Below are positions 1 to 7,811 of a stretch of 64,000 bases of DNA, one piece after another. Source of the DNA: Pseudemcibacter sp038106445 (lineage in GTDB: Bacteria; Pseudomonadota; Alphaproteobacteria; Sphingomonadales; Emcibacteraceae). Positions within the stretch are counted from its first letter, which is position 1. Every line of letters starts with the position of its first letter. The DNA is taken from NCBI GenBank assembly GCA_038106445.1, contig JAYODU010000002.1, positions 310,001 through 374,000 on the forward strand, given 5' to 3'. A program made the translations under genes and the position numbers. The notes beneath the pieces were generated by a model. It was given only the letters and a program-made list of their open reading frames with translations. It did no database searches and was not told the origin of the DNA.

Positions 1-17
1 CAATTTTGGTTTTTTAA

Positions 18-731
18 TTAGCTCACTAATTTTTCTATACCCGCAAAAGGGCTTAGACCTTTCCCGGAGCTTAACCATTGACGCACTTTTTCTTCCAGAT
101 CACTATTCCCTGTGAGCAAGATGTCCTCTTCATCATAAGCATTCGCCAACGTTTCAAAGCCCATCCAGATTTTTGTCATTGTCCGAAGGTCAGTAGATAC
201 ATATAAATCCACATCAAAACCGGGCTCGACAGAGCACAAATCTATTTTATCATTCTTTGGGTCAACGATAAGCCACCAATTCTTTGTGGTTTTTGGTTGA
301 TCACTATACATAAACTGAATGACGCTACGTTTATGTGGTTTGGGATCGGGTATCATGTTCCGGCGCATATCCCACGTAAGCAAGGTCGGATCAAGATTTT
401 CCAGTGATGGTTCCGTTTCCACCCATCTTGTTCCCCATATACCAAGCGATTCAACAATTGGGTAAAGGTCCTTTCCTGCCTGCGTCAGGATATATTGCTC
501 TATGTCCGGCTCATCTTCCACCGGAGAGCGGTACACGATTCCGGCTTCTTCAAGATCCTTGAGACGTCTGGAAAGAAGAGCTGGTGACATCCTTGGAACA
601 CCCCTTCGCAGATCATTAAACCGGATTGATCCCATCAATAATTCACGCACCAGTACAGCCGTCTAACGCGTGCAGATTATTTCAGCTGCCATCGCGACCG
701 GGCAAAACTGTTTATAACTTCCTTTTGTCAA
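18..731 (-). pseudogene. HxlR-family winged-helix regulator, interrupted by an in-frame TAG
   Basis: HxlR proteins are small MarR-like DNA-binding repressors or activators, often of oxidative or electrophile responses. The winged-helix core covers about residues 8-95 (motifs LVRELLMG, FNDLRRGVPRMSP, LSRRLKDLEEAGIV). The C-terminal 100 residues resemble the SCP2-like tail of longer HxlR proteins. Read from TTG at 731-729, preceded by AGGAAGG, the frame gives a canonical N-terminus (YKQFCPVAMAAEIICTR). It then meets TAG at 665-663 (codon 23), exactly where the family has its conserved Trp of the ERW/TRW motif. The frame continues intact for 214 more codons. A GTG at 650 could restart translation but would lack the first HTH helix. 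The gene is divergent from the tautomerase, which it may regulate. Family identity is clear; whether the stop is a mutation or a base-call error cannot be decided here. Confidence 0.8.
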
Positions 732-805
732 ATCAATACCTTCCTGAATTGCTGTTATATTAGTTTATGTTGGGCTTTAAAATATTGCTAGTTCATTTTC
801 TGTAC

Positions 806-835
806 CGGGGTAGTTCAGTTCGCGAACTAGCCCCG
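806..835. promoter_or_regulatory. Inverted repeat in the HxlR/tautomerase divergent promoter region
   Basis: Two arms, CGGGGTAGTTC (806-816) and GAACTAGCCCCG (824-835), are complementary apart from one bulged base. They enclose a perfect 12-bp palindrome AGTTCGCGAACT at 817-828. It lies between the divergent start codons (731 and 902), where an autoregulated HxlR operator would sit. Operator function is inference. Confidence 0.45.
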
Positions 836-901
836 CTAAACCGATCTATGAGATATAGCTTTCACGAGAATTTTTAACATTTATCAAGAAAGGAATTAAT
901 T

Positions 902-1120
902 ATGCCACTCGTAGATATTCATGTGATTGAAGGTGTTTTCACCAAAGCCGAAAAACAAAATATGATTAAAAAAGTAACTGATACTATGGTCGAAATCGAA
1001 GGCGAAGCTTTAAGAGGCGTAACCTGGGTTCGTGTGAAAGAAATTGCAAGCGGTGAATGGGGTATCGGCGGCAAACCCTTATCAGCTGAAAACGTCAAGG
1101 CAATGCAGGCGCAAAGCTGA
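902..1120 (+). CDS. 4-oxalocrotonate tautomerase-like protein
   Basis: A 72-residue protein of the 4-OT/tautomerase superfamily, small beta-alpha-beta proteins that form hexamers or dimers. They use the N-terminal proline, exposed after Met removal, as general base to interconvert keto and enol forms. The start MPLVDIHVIEG supplies Pro2. The centre keeps R38, W42 and R44, and the C-terminal part has the usual GEWGIGGKPLS turn. A clear ribosome-binding site, AAGAAAGGA (886-894), precedes the ATG. Its only neighbour in context is the divergent, broken HxlR regulator, which suggests an electrophile or aromatic stress role, but the substrate cannot be deduced. Length and catalytic Pro are typical of the family. 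Confidence 0.85.
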   Translation: MPLVDIHVIEGVFTKAEKQNMIKKVTDTMVEIEGEALRGVTWVRVKEIASGEWGIGGKPLSAENVKAMQAQS

Positions 1121-1153
1121 TAAAACGTATTCAGCACACAAAATATTTGATAG

Positions 1154-1178
1154 CGACGGTTCCCAAAAGGAGCCCTCG
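1154..1178. terminator. Possible hairpin between convergent genes
   Basis: GGTTCC (1158-1163) and GGAGCC (1169-1174) pair with one G-U, and the stem is extended by CGA/TCG across a C-C mismatch. It lies between the convergent tautomerase and fadE. There is no T tract, so any terminator role is weak. Confidence 0.3.
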
Positions 1179-1193
1179 CCAAATCATTAATAT

Positions 1194-3611
1194 CTACTTC
1201 AAATTCACATATGAAGCAGGGTCGAAATCATCGACGGCAACGACGTCGGAAAGTAATTGATCATATTTTCTAAGTTTATCGCCTTCGCCGCTCGTGATAA
1301 TTTTAGCATCAATCCCTTCGGTTATCATCTGTTCGCCGTATCGGGATGTTATCTTTCCTTCCTTACGTGCGCTTCTTAATTTCTTCTTTATTGGCAATAT
1401 TTCAACAGCCGTATTTAACGCATGTTCAAGTCGGCCTAAAGCAGGGTCATTCTTTGCGGGCACAAAAACATCTTCTGACAGTTTTTCCCTTCGTTTATCA
1501 CCGTCAAGAATACTGCCCGCAACTGCGCCCATTAATTTGTCATCCGGAAGTGAAAAACGAAGCCCGATAGGGGATATAAAAATCTTTACGATAAAACGAA
1601 TGAATGGGTTCGGTAAATTATCAATATTTCCACGAAGTGCTTCATGGGCTTCATGACAGGCTTTTTGAACGCACCAATTCAGAATGGGTTCCATACTGTC
1701 ATCTTTTGCATCACCATATCTTTTCAACGATGCGGATGCCAGATATATCCATGAAAAAGCATCAGCAAACCGCCCGCTTACGGTTTCCTTTCGTTTCAAA
1801 GCCCCGCCGTAAGTGGCAAGTGCGATATCCGACACAAATGAGAATGCAGAACATAAATATGTCAGTTTTGATTGTGACAGAGTTGATACAGAACTCCCAA
1901 GCAGCTTTACGACACCGGTTTTTATTGCAAGACCCAGAATAAAGCTTCTTGCCCCGTTGCAAAAAACGTTAAACACATGTTTCCACAGGTATTCATCAAA
2001 TTCGGCCTTGTCGTCGGTTTGAAGCGCTGTCATTTCCTTAAGCAAAAAAGGATGACTTCTGATTGCGCCCTGCCCGTAAATAATCATTGACCGCGTAAGC
2101 ACATTTGATCCTTCAACCGTTATACCAATGGGTATTGCGGCATACGCCCTTGATAATATATTTTGCGGTCCCCTGATAATAGCGGCTCCAGCCCTTAAAT
2201 CCATCGCATCATTCAGTGTTTGGCGCATTCCTTCTGTCAGGTACGCTTTCACTGTGCCGGAAAGAACCGATGGTTTTTCACCCATATCGATGACAGTACA
2301 TGTCATCTTCCGTGTTGCATCCATCATATAAGTATATCCGGCGATGCGCGCCAACAACTCTTCCACACCTTCAAAGCGCCCGATTGGCGTATCAAACTGT
2401 TCACGAATGGTTGCATATGCCCCACATACTCTTGTTGATAACTGTGCGGCCCCAACCGACATGGACGGAAGTGAAATTGAACGCCCCGCTGCCAGGGATT
2501 CAACAAGCATACGCCACCCATTGCCAATTCCTTCCTCGCCACCAATGATTGATGAAATTGGGATAAATATGTTTTTTCCCTGGATCGGTCCATTTGCGAA
2601 GGGAACCCCCATCGGATCATGACGGTTTCCTATTATCAGCCCCTTGATATCCCTTGGCAGTAATGCACATGTTATGCCGCGATCTTCTTCTGGACTTAGT
2701 AAATGATCTGGATCTCTTAGTTTAAAGGCAAGCCCGATCAGCGTAGCGATGGGGGCAAGGGTTATATAACGTTTCTTAAAGTCCAGTGAAACACCAAGAA
2801 CTGTTTTGCCCCCTACTTTTTTCTTTACGACCGTACCGTAACTTTGCATGGCACCCGCATCACTTCCGGCTTCGGGCCCGGTTAGCGCAAAACAGGGTAT
2901 TTCCTTGCCATTTGCAAGATTCGGCAGGTAATTCTTTTTTTGTTCATCCGTGCCGTAATGCAGAAGCAACTCCCCAGGACCAAGTGAATTTGGCACCATC
3001 ACTGTTACCGCCGCCGCGATGCTTCGTGTTGCTATTCTGGTCACGACGGCAGAATGCCCCGAAGCAGAAAAACCCAAGCCGCCATATTCCTTCGGAATGA
3101 CAAGGCCGAAGAATTTTTCCTTATTCAAATAATCCCATACTGCAGGGGGTAGATCCCTGTCCTGTTGTACCTGCCAGTCATCAAGCATTTCACAAAGCTT
3201 TTTTACCGGGCCATCAACAAATGATTGCTCATCGTCAGACAGTTTAAATGCCGGCGTCCGTTTAAGTTTTTCCCAATCGGGCCTACCAGAAAAAATATCG
3301 CCATCAAACCAGACGGTTCCTGCCTCGAGCGCCGTTTTTTCCGTTTCACTCATCCTTGGCAAAACTTTTGCCGCAATATCAAATAACCTGTCCGTTATGA
3401 GTGACCGCCTTAAGGACGCATTATATTGGAGCACCAAACCAACCGCAGCGACCAATGCACCAATAATAATTGCTATTTCATCAGCCGCACCACACGCACT
3501 TAAAAGTGACCACACCGTTAGACCCAAGAATATAAAGTTGAGCTTTGACTGCTGGGCATAAAATGACCATAAAAGCAGGATCACAGAAAGTAATAAATAT
3601 AATATTGGCAT
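1194..3611 (-). CDS. fadE: Acyl-CoA dehydrogenase FadE
   Basis: FAD-dependent acyl-CoA dehydrogenase for the first oxidation step of fatty-acid beta-oxidation. At 805 residues it matches the long membrane-associated FadE type (E. coli about 814), not the usual 380-residue enzymes. The N-terminus has two hydrophobic segments (about 1-20 and 24-62). The acyl-CoA dehydrogenase core follows, with YGGLGFSASGHSAV near residue 177, TGPEAGSDAGAM near 243, and the middle and C-terminal domains, then the FadE-specific C-terminal extension. The gene stands alone on its strand. A TATAAT -10 element and a GATGTACATC palindrome lie about 40-55 bases upstream of the ATG and probably control it. No beta-oxidation partner genes are adjacent. 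Confidence 0.95.
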   Translation of the reverse strand: MPILYLLLSVILLLWSFYAQQSKLNFIFLGLTVWSLLSACGAADEIAIIIGALVAAVGLVLQYNASLRRSLITDRLFDIAAKVLPRMSETEKTALEAGTVWFDGDIFSGRPDWEKLKRTPAFKLSDDEQSFVDGPVKKLCEMLDDWQVQQDRDLPPAVWDYLNKEKFFGLVIPKEYGGLGFSASGHSAVVTRIATRSIAAAVTVMVPNSLGPGELLLHYGTDEQKKNYLPNLANGKEIPCFALTGPEAGSDAGAMQSYGTVVKKKVGGKTVLGVSLDFKKRYITLAPIATLIGLAFKLRDPDHLLSPEEDRGITCALLPRDIKGLIIGNRHDPMGVPFANGPIQGKNIFIPISSIIGGEEGIGNGWRMLVESLAAGRSISLPSMSVGAAQLSTRVCGAYATIREQFDTPIGRFEGVEELLARIAGYTYMMDATRKMTCTVIDMGEKPSVLSGTVKAYLTEGMRQTLNDAMDLRAGAAIIRGPQNILSRAYAAIPIGITVEGSNVLTRSMIIYGQGAIRSHPFLLKEMTALQTDDKAEFDEYLWKHVFNVFCNGARSFILGLAIKTGVVKLLGSSVSTLSQSKLTYLCSAFSFVSDIALATYGGALKRKETVSGRFADAFSWIYLASASLKRYGDAKDDSMEPILNWCVQKACHEAHEALRGNIDNLPNPFIRFIVKIFISPIGLRFSLPDDKLMGAVAGSILDGDKRREKLSEDVFVPAKNDPALGRLEHALNTAVEILPIKKKLRSARKEGKITSRYGEQMITEGIDAKIITSGEGDKLRKYDQLLSDVVAVDDFDPASYVNLK

Positions 3612-3649
3612 AGTTGGTCTCTAACAATTTTTCATGATGTTTTTGTTTC

Positions 3650-3665
3650 GATGTACATCATTATA
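3650..3665 (-). promoter_or_regulatory. fadE -10 element with adjoining palindrome
   Basis: On the minus strand a perfect TATAAT (3665-3660) lies 49 bases upstream of the fadE ATG and is directly followed by the perfect 10-bp palindrome GATGTACATC (3659-3650), which would cover the transcription start. No convincing -35 is visible at 16-18 bp. An operator for a fatty-acid regulator is plausible but unproven. Confidence 0.4.
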
Positions 3666-3788
3666 CTGAAAAATTGAAAGGAGTGTACTTGATTATAGTC
3701 AATCCTGGAAAATGAAGATGTAGCAGTATTGTTAAGTCGGCTGATAAACAATCATTATCAGGACAAAACAACTCAAAGGCTGCATTGA

Positions 3789-3818
3789 TTGTGGTAGGAT
3801 ATGTAAATTCATTTATAT
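3789..3818 (+). promoter_or_regulatory. Weak candidate promoter for the small RNA at 3825-3976
   Basis: TTGTGG (3789-3794) and TTATAT (3813-3818) are separated by 18 bp. TATAGC at 3823-3828 is an alternative -10. Matches are modest; the call rests mainly on the terminated, gene-free transcript unit downstream. Confidence 0.3.
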
Positions 3819-3824
3819 CCCTAT

Positions 3825-3976
3825 AGCGACTTGCTTACTTATATGCTCCCTCCATAGAGCAGTTTGAAACTGAATATAAACAGGGGTTATTTTTACTATT
3901 AACAGTAATTTCCCTACTCCCCCTTCAACTCTGTTTATTAAGCCGGCCCCCTCCACTAGGGGGTCGGTTTTTATTT
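3825..3976 (+). ncRNA. Candidate small RNA A with anti-Shine-Dalgarno loops
   Basis: The 368-base gap between fadE and the hydrolase has no credible ORF, yet it ends in a strong plus-strand terminator at 3943-3976. No protein gene upstream could use it, because fadE runs the other way. Upstream of it, TGCTC/GAGCA (3844-3848, 3857-3861) closes a loop CCTCCATA. CAGTT/AACTG (3860-3864, 3868-3872) is a competing hairpin. AAACAG (3878-3883) pairs with CTGTTT (3931-3936) around an inner TTACT/AGTAA hairpin and a CTCCCCC stretch (3917-3923). Exposed CCTCC and CCCCC segments are what anti-SD small RNAs of alphaproteobacteria use to block ribosome binding. The 5' end is a guess. Alternatives are a 6S-like RNA or an unusually strong insulator. 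Confidence 0.45.
3943..3976 (+). terminator. Strong intrinsic terminator with no upstream gene
   Basis: CCGGCCCCC (3943-3951) pairs with GGGGGTCGG (3959-3967), nine pairs with one G-U and loop TCCACTA, followed by TTTTTATTT. The plus strand upstream carries no protein gene. Confidence 0.85.
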
Positions 3977-4015
3977 ACCTTGCATTTTTTCAAGCGATCA
4001 ATCAAAAACATATCC

Positions 4016-4783
4016 ATGAAACTTAATTTTGATCAATATGGCGACAATCCATCCAAAAAACCTTTAATTATTATCCACGGGCTTTATGGATCGGCGGCAA
4101 ATTTCCGGGGCCTAGCAAAAATTTATGCAGCGGACTTTAATGTTTACTGCATTGATCTTAGAAATCATGGCAACTCACCCCATTCCGATGAGATCACATA
4201 TTCATTGATGGCAGGTGATGTCATTGAATTTATGGATGATCAGGGGATAGACCTGGCACATTTACTTGGCCATAGCATGGGTGGCAAAACGGCAATGCAA
4301 ATGGCACTTGATCATCCGATGCGGATCGACAAACTGGTGCTTGGCGATATTGCCCCGGTGCTTTATCCACATCATCATGAAAAAATATTTGAAGGGCTGC
4401 TTAAAATCCCACTAGATCAAATAAAATCACGCGGTGAAGCAGATCAGATCCTTTCTGAATATGTGAAGGAAGCCGGGGTAAGGCTGTTTCTGCTGACCAA
4501 TTTAAAGCGAAATGATGATGGTGTTTTTGAATGGCGTATTAACTTGTCGGGGCTCATCAGAGAATATGACAATATTGCCGCGGCACCGGATGGCATTTCA
4601 TATGACGGTGAAACCCTATTCATACGCGGGGAAAATTCCGATTATCTTGCCGACGAATATGTACCCGAAACGTTGGAAATGTTTCCAAACGCGCGTATTG
4701 AAACCATCGAAGATTGTGGCCACTGGCTTCATTCGGAAAAACCAAAAGAATTTTCTGAAATACTGCTTCGGTTTTTAAAGTAA
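4016..4783 (+). CDS. Alpha/beta hydrolase, YbfF-type esterase
   Basis: A 255-residue alpha/beta-hydrolase of the size and pattern of YbfF-like esterases, which cleave short acyl esters or thioesters in the cytoplasm. The oxyanion-hole HGLYGS lies near residue 21, the nucleophile elbow GHSMGG gives Ser87, the acid is probably Asp209 (RGENSD), and the base His236 is in CGHWLH. I chose ATG 4016 over TTG 3980 because the family fold begins at MKLNFDQYG; neither has a strong ribosome-binding site. The gene follows the terminator of the candidate small RNA. Its last nine bases overlap the end of the convergent cysteine desulfurase gene. The physiological substrate is unknown. Confidence 0.85.
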   Translation: MKLNFDQYGDNPSKKPLIIIHGLYGSAANFRGLAKIYAADFNVYCIDLRNHGNSPHSDEITYSLMAGDVIEFMDDQGIDLAHLLGHSMGGKTAMQMALDHPMRIDKLVLGDIAPVLYPHHHEKIFEGLLKIPLDQIKSRGEADQILSEYVKEAGVRLFLLTNLKRNDDGVFEWRINLSGLIREYDNIAAAPDGISYDGETLFIRGENSDYLADEYVPETLEMFPNARIETIEDCGHWLHSEKPKEFSEILLRFLK

Positions 4784-5929
4784 ATTACGAGCGCAGGCGA
4801 TGATATGTTCTGCGGCATAATCAACCTCTTCTTCGGTTGTCATACGGCCTATACCGATCCGAATTGATGCATCTATTTTTTTTTTATCAAGTCCAAGTGC
4901 TGCAAGAACATAGGATGATTTTTGTTTTGCCGATGAACAGGCCGAGCCTGTTGAAATGGCGACATGCTTCAAATCCGCAACCAGAAGATCACTTTTAATA
5001 CCATCAAATGTAAGGTTCAGATTGCCCGGGAAACGGTCGCTATCACTGCCGTTAAGACGAACATTATTTAAATTTGATTTCAGCTTTTCTAGAAGCCTAC
5101 TTGAAAGCGTCCTGATATGTTGATTGTCCTGCACCATTTGATCAAGCGCAATGGCACAGGCTTTGCCAAGCCCGACACACTGCGCCGGAGCAAGCGTGCC
5201 GGACCGTATTCCCTGTTCCTGCCCGCCACCATCAAAAAGCGGCAGGATCGATGTACCCATGCGGATATAAATGGCGCCGATGCCCTTTGGACCATAGATT
5301 TTATGGCCGGAAATACTCATAACATCAATATTCATAGCATCCACATCAAGCGGTATTTTACCTACGGCCTGCGCGGCATCAGTATGGAATATCACGCCGT
5401 TCTTTCGGCAAATTTTCCCAATATTTGTGATATCCTGAATAACGCCTATTTCATTATTGACCACCATAACGGACACCAGCGATGTTTTTTCCGTGATGGC
5501 ATTTTCGAGCTCCGCAAGATCAATCAGCCCGGCATGATCAACATCAAGGTAAGTGACATCAAACCCCATTTTCTCAAGCGCACGTGACGATGCAAGCACA
5601 CATTCATGTTCGGTTTTCACGGTAATAATATGATTTTTTGCCGGATGCTGTGCGAAGGCAATCCCCTTAAGGGCGAGATTATTACTTTCTGTTGCGCCGG
5701 ATGTAAAAATTATTTCTTTTTCTTCCGATGCGCCGATAATTCCCGCAACTTGTTTTCTGGCGATTTCCACCGCTGCTTCCGCCTCCCAGCCAAAAACATG
5801 CTCAACCGAATGCGGGTTTCCGTATTTTTCCTTAAAATATGGCATCATTGCTTCAAGCACACGCGGATCCATGGGCGTTGTTGCCTGATAATCCATGTAA
5901 ACCGGCAATTTAAGCATGTTTTTTGTCAT
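4775..5929 (-). CDS. Cysteine desulfurase, IscS/NifS-like (paralogue 1)
   Basis: PLP-dependent class V aminotransferase that takes sulfur from cysteine for Fe-S clusters and thio-modification, 384 residues. Visible features are TSGATESNNLAL near residue 76, His108 in the TEHE motif, HTDAAQAVGK near 182, the PLP lysine Lys210 in SGHKIYGPKG, and catalytic Cys331 in GSACSSAKQKSS. All key residues are present, so it should be active. It overlaps the 3' end of the second desulfurase (5910-7049) by 20 bases, so the two are co-transcribed and probably translationally coupled. In many alphaproteobacteria such a gene sits with iscR and sufBCDS, but none of those partners are nearby. The assignment to IscS versus SufS function is open. 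Confidence 0.93.
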   Translation of the reverse strand: MTKNMLKLPVYMDYQATTPMDPRVLEAMMPYFKEKYGNPHSVEHVFGWEAEAAVEIARKQVAGIIGASEEKEIIFTSGATESNNLALKGIAFAQHPAKNHIITVKTEHECVLASSRALEKMGFDVTYLDVDHAGLIDLAELENAITEKTSLVSVMVVNNEIGVIQDITNIGKICRKNGVIFHTDAAQAVGKIPLDVDAMNIDVMSISGHKIYGPKGIGAIYIRMGTSILPLFDGGGQEQGIRSGTLAPAQCVGLGKACAIALDQMVQDNQHIRTLSSRLLEKLKSNLNNVRLNGSDSDRFPGNLNLTFDGIKSDLLVADLKHVAISTGSACSSAKQKSSYVLAALGLDKKKIDASIRIGIGRMTTEEEVDYAAEHIIACARNLL

Positions 5930-7049
5930 ATATTTTCTTCCATGCTTTTATAAAAGCATCAATATCGCGATGCGCGCTCGCCCACCCAAGGCTCATACGA
6001 ATGGTACAGGATGCAATTTTTTCATCGCCGAGCATGGCAAGCCCTACATGAGATGTTTTTACCTTGCCCGAAGAACAGGCCGAACCGGCACTGATACAAA
6101 TACCATTCAGGTCAAAATTCATAACCTGTGTTTCGCTAATGACATCCGGCATATAAATATTTGATACATTGGGAAGGCGTTTTGCCCCCTGGCCCAATAA
6201 CATCACATCAGGAGTATGATTTTTTAGTTCATGTTCAATTTCATTGCGCCAAGCCCTTAATGTTTTCATTTTTTCAAGGGAATCCGGCACCATCGACGCC
6301 GCTAACCCAAACCCGGCAATACCAGCGATATTTTCCGTACCCCCACGTCGGCCATGTTCCTGCCCACCACCAACGATGATTGATTTAACCGGTAATTTTT
6401 CACGGGCAATAAGTGCGCCCACACCTTGCGGACCGCCAATTTTATGGGATGATATGCTCATCATATCCACATTCAGTTCCATGAAATTCAGCGGCACTTT
6501 TCCAAACGCCTGTATCGCATCAATATGCAGAAGCGCATCTGCCGCACGGGTTATACTGCTGATCGCTTCAATATCCTGTAAAACGCCGGTTTCATTATTG
6601 GCATAAAGAATGGACACAATGGTATTTTCACCATCATTTTTCAGCAATTCCTCAAGCACGTTAAGATCAACAAGACCGTTTTTATCCACAGGGACGATAT
6701 CCACTTTGCCATCAAATTTTTCTGAGGATGCGCGTAATGAATCATGCTCCGCATTAGTTGTGATCAAACGGGTCCGGTTAGATGAAAAAACCGCCATGTT
6801 ATTTGCTTCTGTCCCACCGGATGTAAAAATAACCATTTGCGGGCGGCAGTTAATCGCTTCCACAATTGCCGCACGTGCCCCTTCAAGTCGTGCTTTAGCA
6901 TTGCGTCCAAATGCATGTACAGAGGACGGATTTCCCCCTTCGCGCATCACATCAGCCATCAGTTCAATCACTTCCGGCCTGATCAATGCCGTCGCATTAT
7001 AATCCAGGTAAATATGGTCTTTTTCAGCCATTAATTCGCTTAAATCCAA
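5910..7049 (-). CDS. Cysteine desulfurase, NifS-like (paralogue 2)
   Basis: Second class V cysteine desulfurase, 379 residues from the start used here; Met7 (MAEKDHIYLDYNA) at 7031 is an equally reasonable start. It has TSGGTEANNMA near residue 76, AEHDS near 100, the PLP lysine Lys203 in SSHKIGGPQG, and catalytic Cys325 in GSACSSGKVKTS. It is clearly diverged from the downstream paralogue rather than a recent duplicate, since motifs match but the linkers do not. It is first in a two-gene operon and divergent from a COG2945 hydrolase (start 7170), a neighbour often seen beside alphaproteobacterial desulfurases. A division of labour, for instance Fe-S clusters against tRNA thiolation, is possible but not shown. 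Confidence 0.92.
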   Translation of the reverse strand: MDLSELMAEKDHIYLDYNATALIRPEVIELMADVMREGGNPSSVHAFGRNAKARLEGARAAIVEAINCRPQMVIFTSGGTEANNMAVFSSNRTRLITTNAEHDSLRASSEKFDGKVDIVPVDKNGLVDLNVLEELLKNDGENTIVSILYANNETGVLQDIEAISSITRAADALLHIDAIQAFGKVPLNFMELNVDMMSISSHKIGGPQGVGALIAREKLPVKSIIVGGGQEHGRRGGTENIAGIAGFGLAASMVPDSLEKMKTLRAWRNEIEHELKNHTPDVMLLGQGAKRLPNVSNIYMPDVISETQVMNFDLNGICISAGSACSSGKVKTSHVGLAMLGDEKIASCTIRMSLGWASAHRDIDAFIKAWKKIYDKKHA

Positions 7050-7169
7050 ATTCTTAGTTGAAATTTCACTATCGTTTTATGCTATAAGAGGACGGAATCA
7101 TCAAATTGTATTTTTATTGAATAAGATTTGCCACAGTAAAATCTACGTATTTTAAGGTTATTGTAAATT

Positions 7170-7811
7170 ATGCCAGAAGTCATTATCAACGGCCCCGAAG
7201 GTCGTCTTGAAGGCCGTTATCACCCCAGCAAACAGGAAAATGCCCCGATCGCACTGATCCTTCATGCGGACCCGCAGTTCAACGGAAATATGAATAGCAA
7301 AATCTGTTATTATTTATATCATTCGTTTGTGCGACGCGGATTTTCGGTACTGCGCTTTAATTTCCGGGGTGTTGGAAGAAGCGAAGGCATTTATGACAGT
7401 GGCATCGGCGAACTTAGTGATGCGGCATCCGCCCTTGACTGGCTTCATACTGTAAACCGCGATTCCCCAAATGTGTGGATTGCCGGTTTTTCTTTTGGTG
7501 CATGGATAGGGATGCAGCTTCTTATGCGCCGCCCTGAAATTAGCGGGTTTCTGTCCGTTTCCCCGCCAGCAAACCTTTATGATTTTTCCTTCCTAGCTCC
7601 ATGCCCATCATCCGGCCTGATCATGCAGGGAACGGAAGATCCAGTGGTTAGCGAAGATTCGGTGAGAAAGCTTGTCGAAAAACTTCAGGCACAAAAAGGT
7701 ATCACCATAGATTATGATAAAATCGAAGGGGCCAGCCATTTTTATGAAGATCATCATCAACCACTTGTTCAATCAATTGATAAATACCTGACCAAAAGGC
7801 TTGGATATTAG
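7170..7811 (+). CDS. COG2945-type alpha/beta hydrolase
   Basis: A 213-residue serine hydrolase of the COG2945 group, conserved in proteobacteria but without a firmly known substrate. The N-terminal HADPQFNGN replaces the HG oxyanion motif of ordinary hydrolases, as is usual in this group. FRGVGRSEG follows near residue 65. The nucleophile is Ser108 in AGFSFGAWIG, the acid Asp157 in GTEDPVV, and the base His190 in GASHFYED. It is divergent from the cysteine desulfurase pair, with 120 bases between starts, and its stop overlaps the convergent anmK by four bases. Fold and triad are secure; biological role unknown. Confidence 0.88.
   Translation: MPEVIINGPEGRLEGRYHPSKQENAPIALILHADPQFNGNMNSKICYYLYHSFVRRGFSVLRFNFRGVGRSEGIYDSGIGELSDAASALDWLHTVNRDSPNVWIAGFSFGAWIGMQLLMRRPEISGFLSVSPPANLYDFSFLAPCPSSGLIMQGTEDPVVSEDSVRKLVEKLQAQKGITIDYDKIEGASHFYEDHHQPLVQSIDKYLTKRLGY

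Noticed and set aside
1294..3100. Plus-strand frames inside fadE
   Set aside because: Shadow frames on the opposite strand of a well-conserved gene, with no domain or start signals.
3840..3976. SRP RNA or tmRNA at the small RNA A locus
   Set aside because: No SRP GGAAG/tetraloop core and no tRNA-like or tag-coding part could be found.
5910..5929. Overlap of the two desulfurase genes as a fusion or frameshift
   Set aside because: Each frame has its own complete N- and C-terminal motifs; the overlap is ordinary operon coupling.
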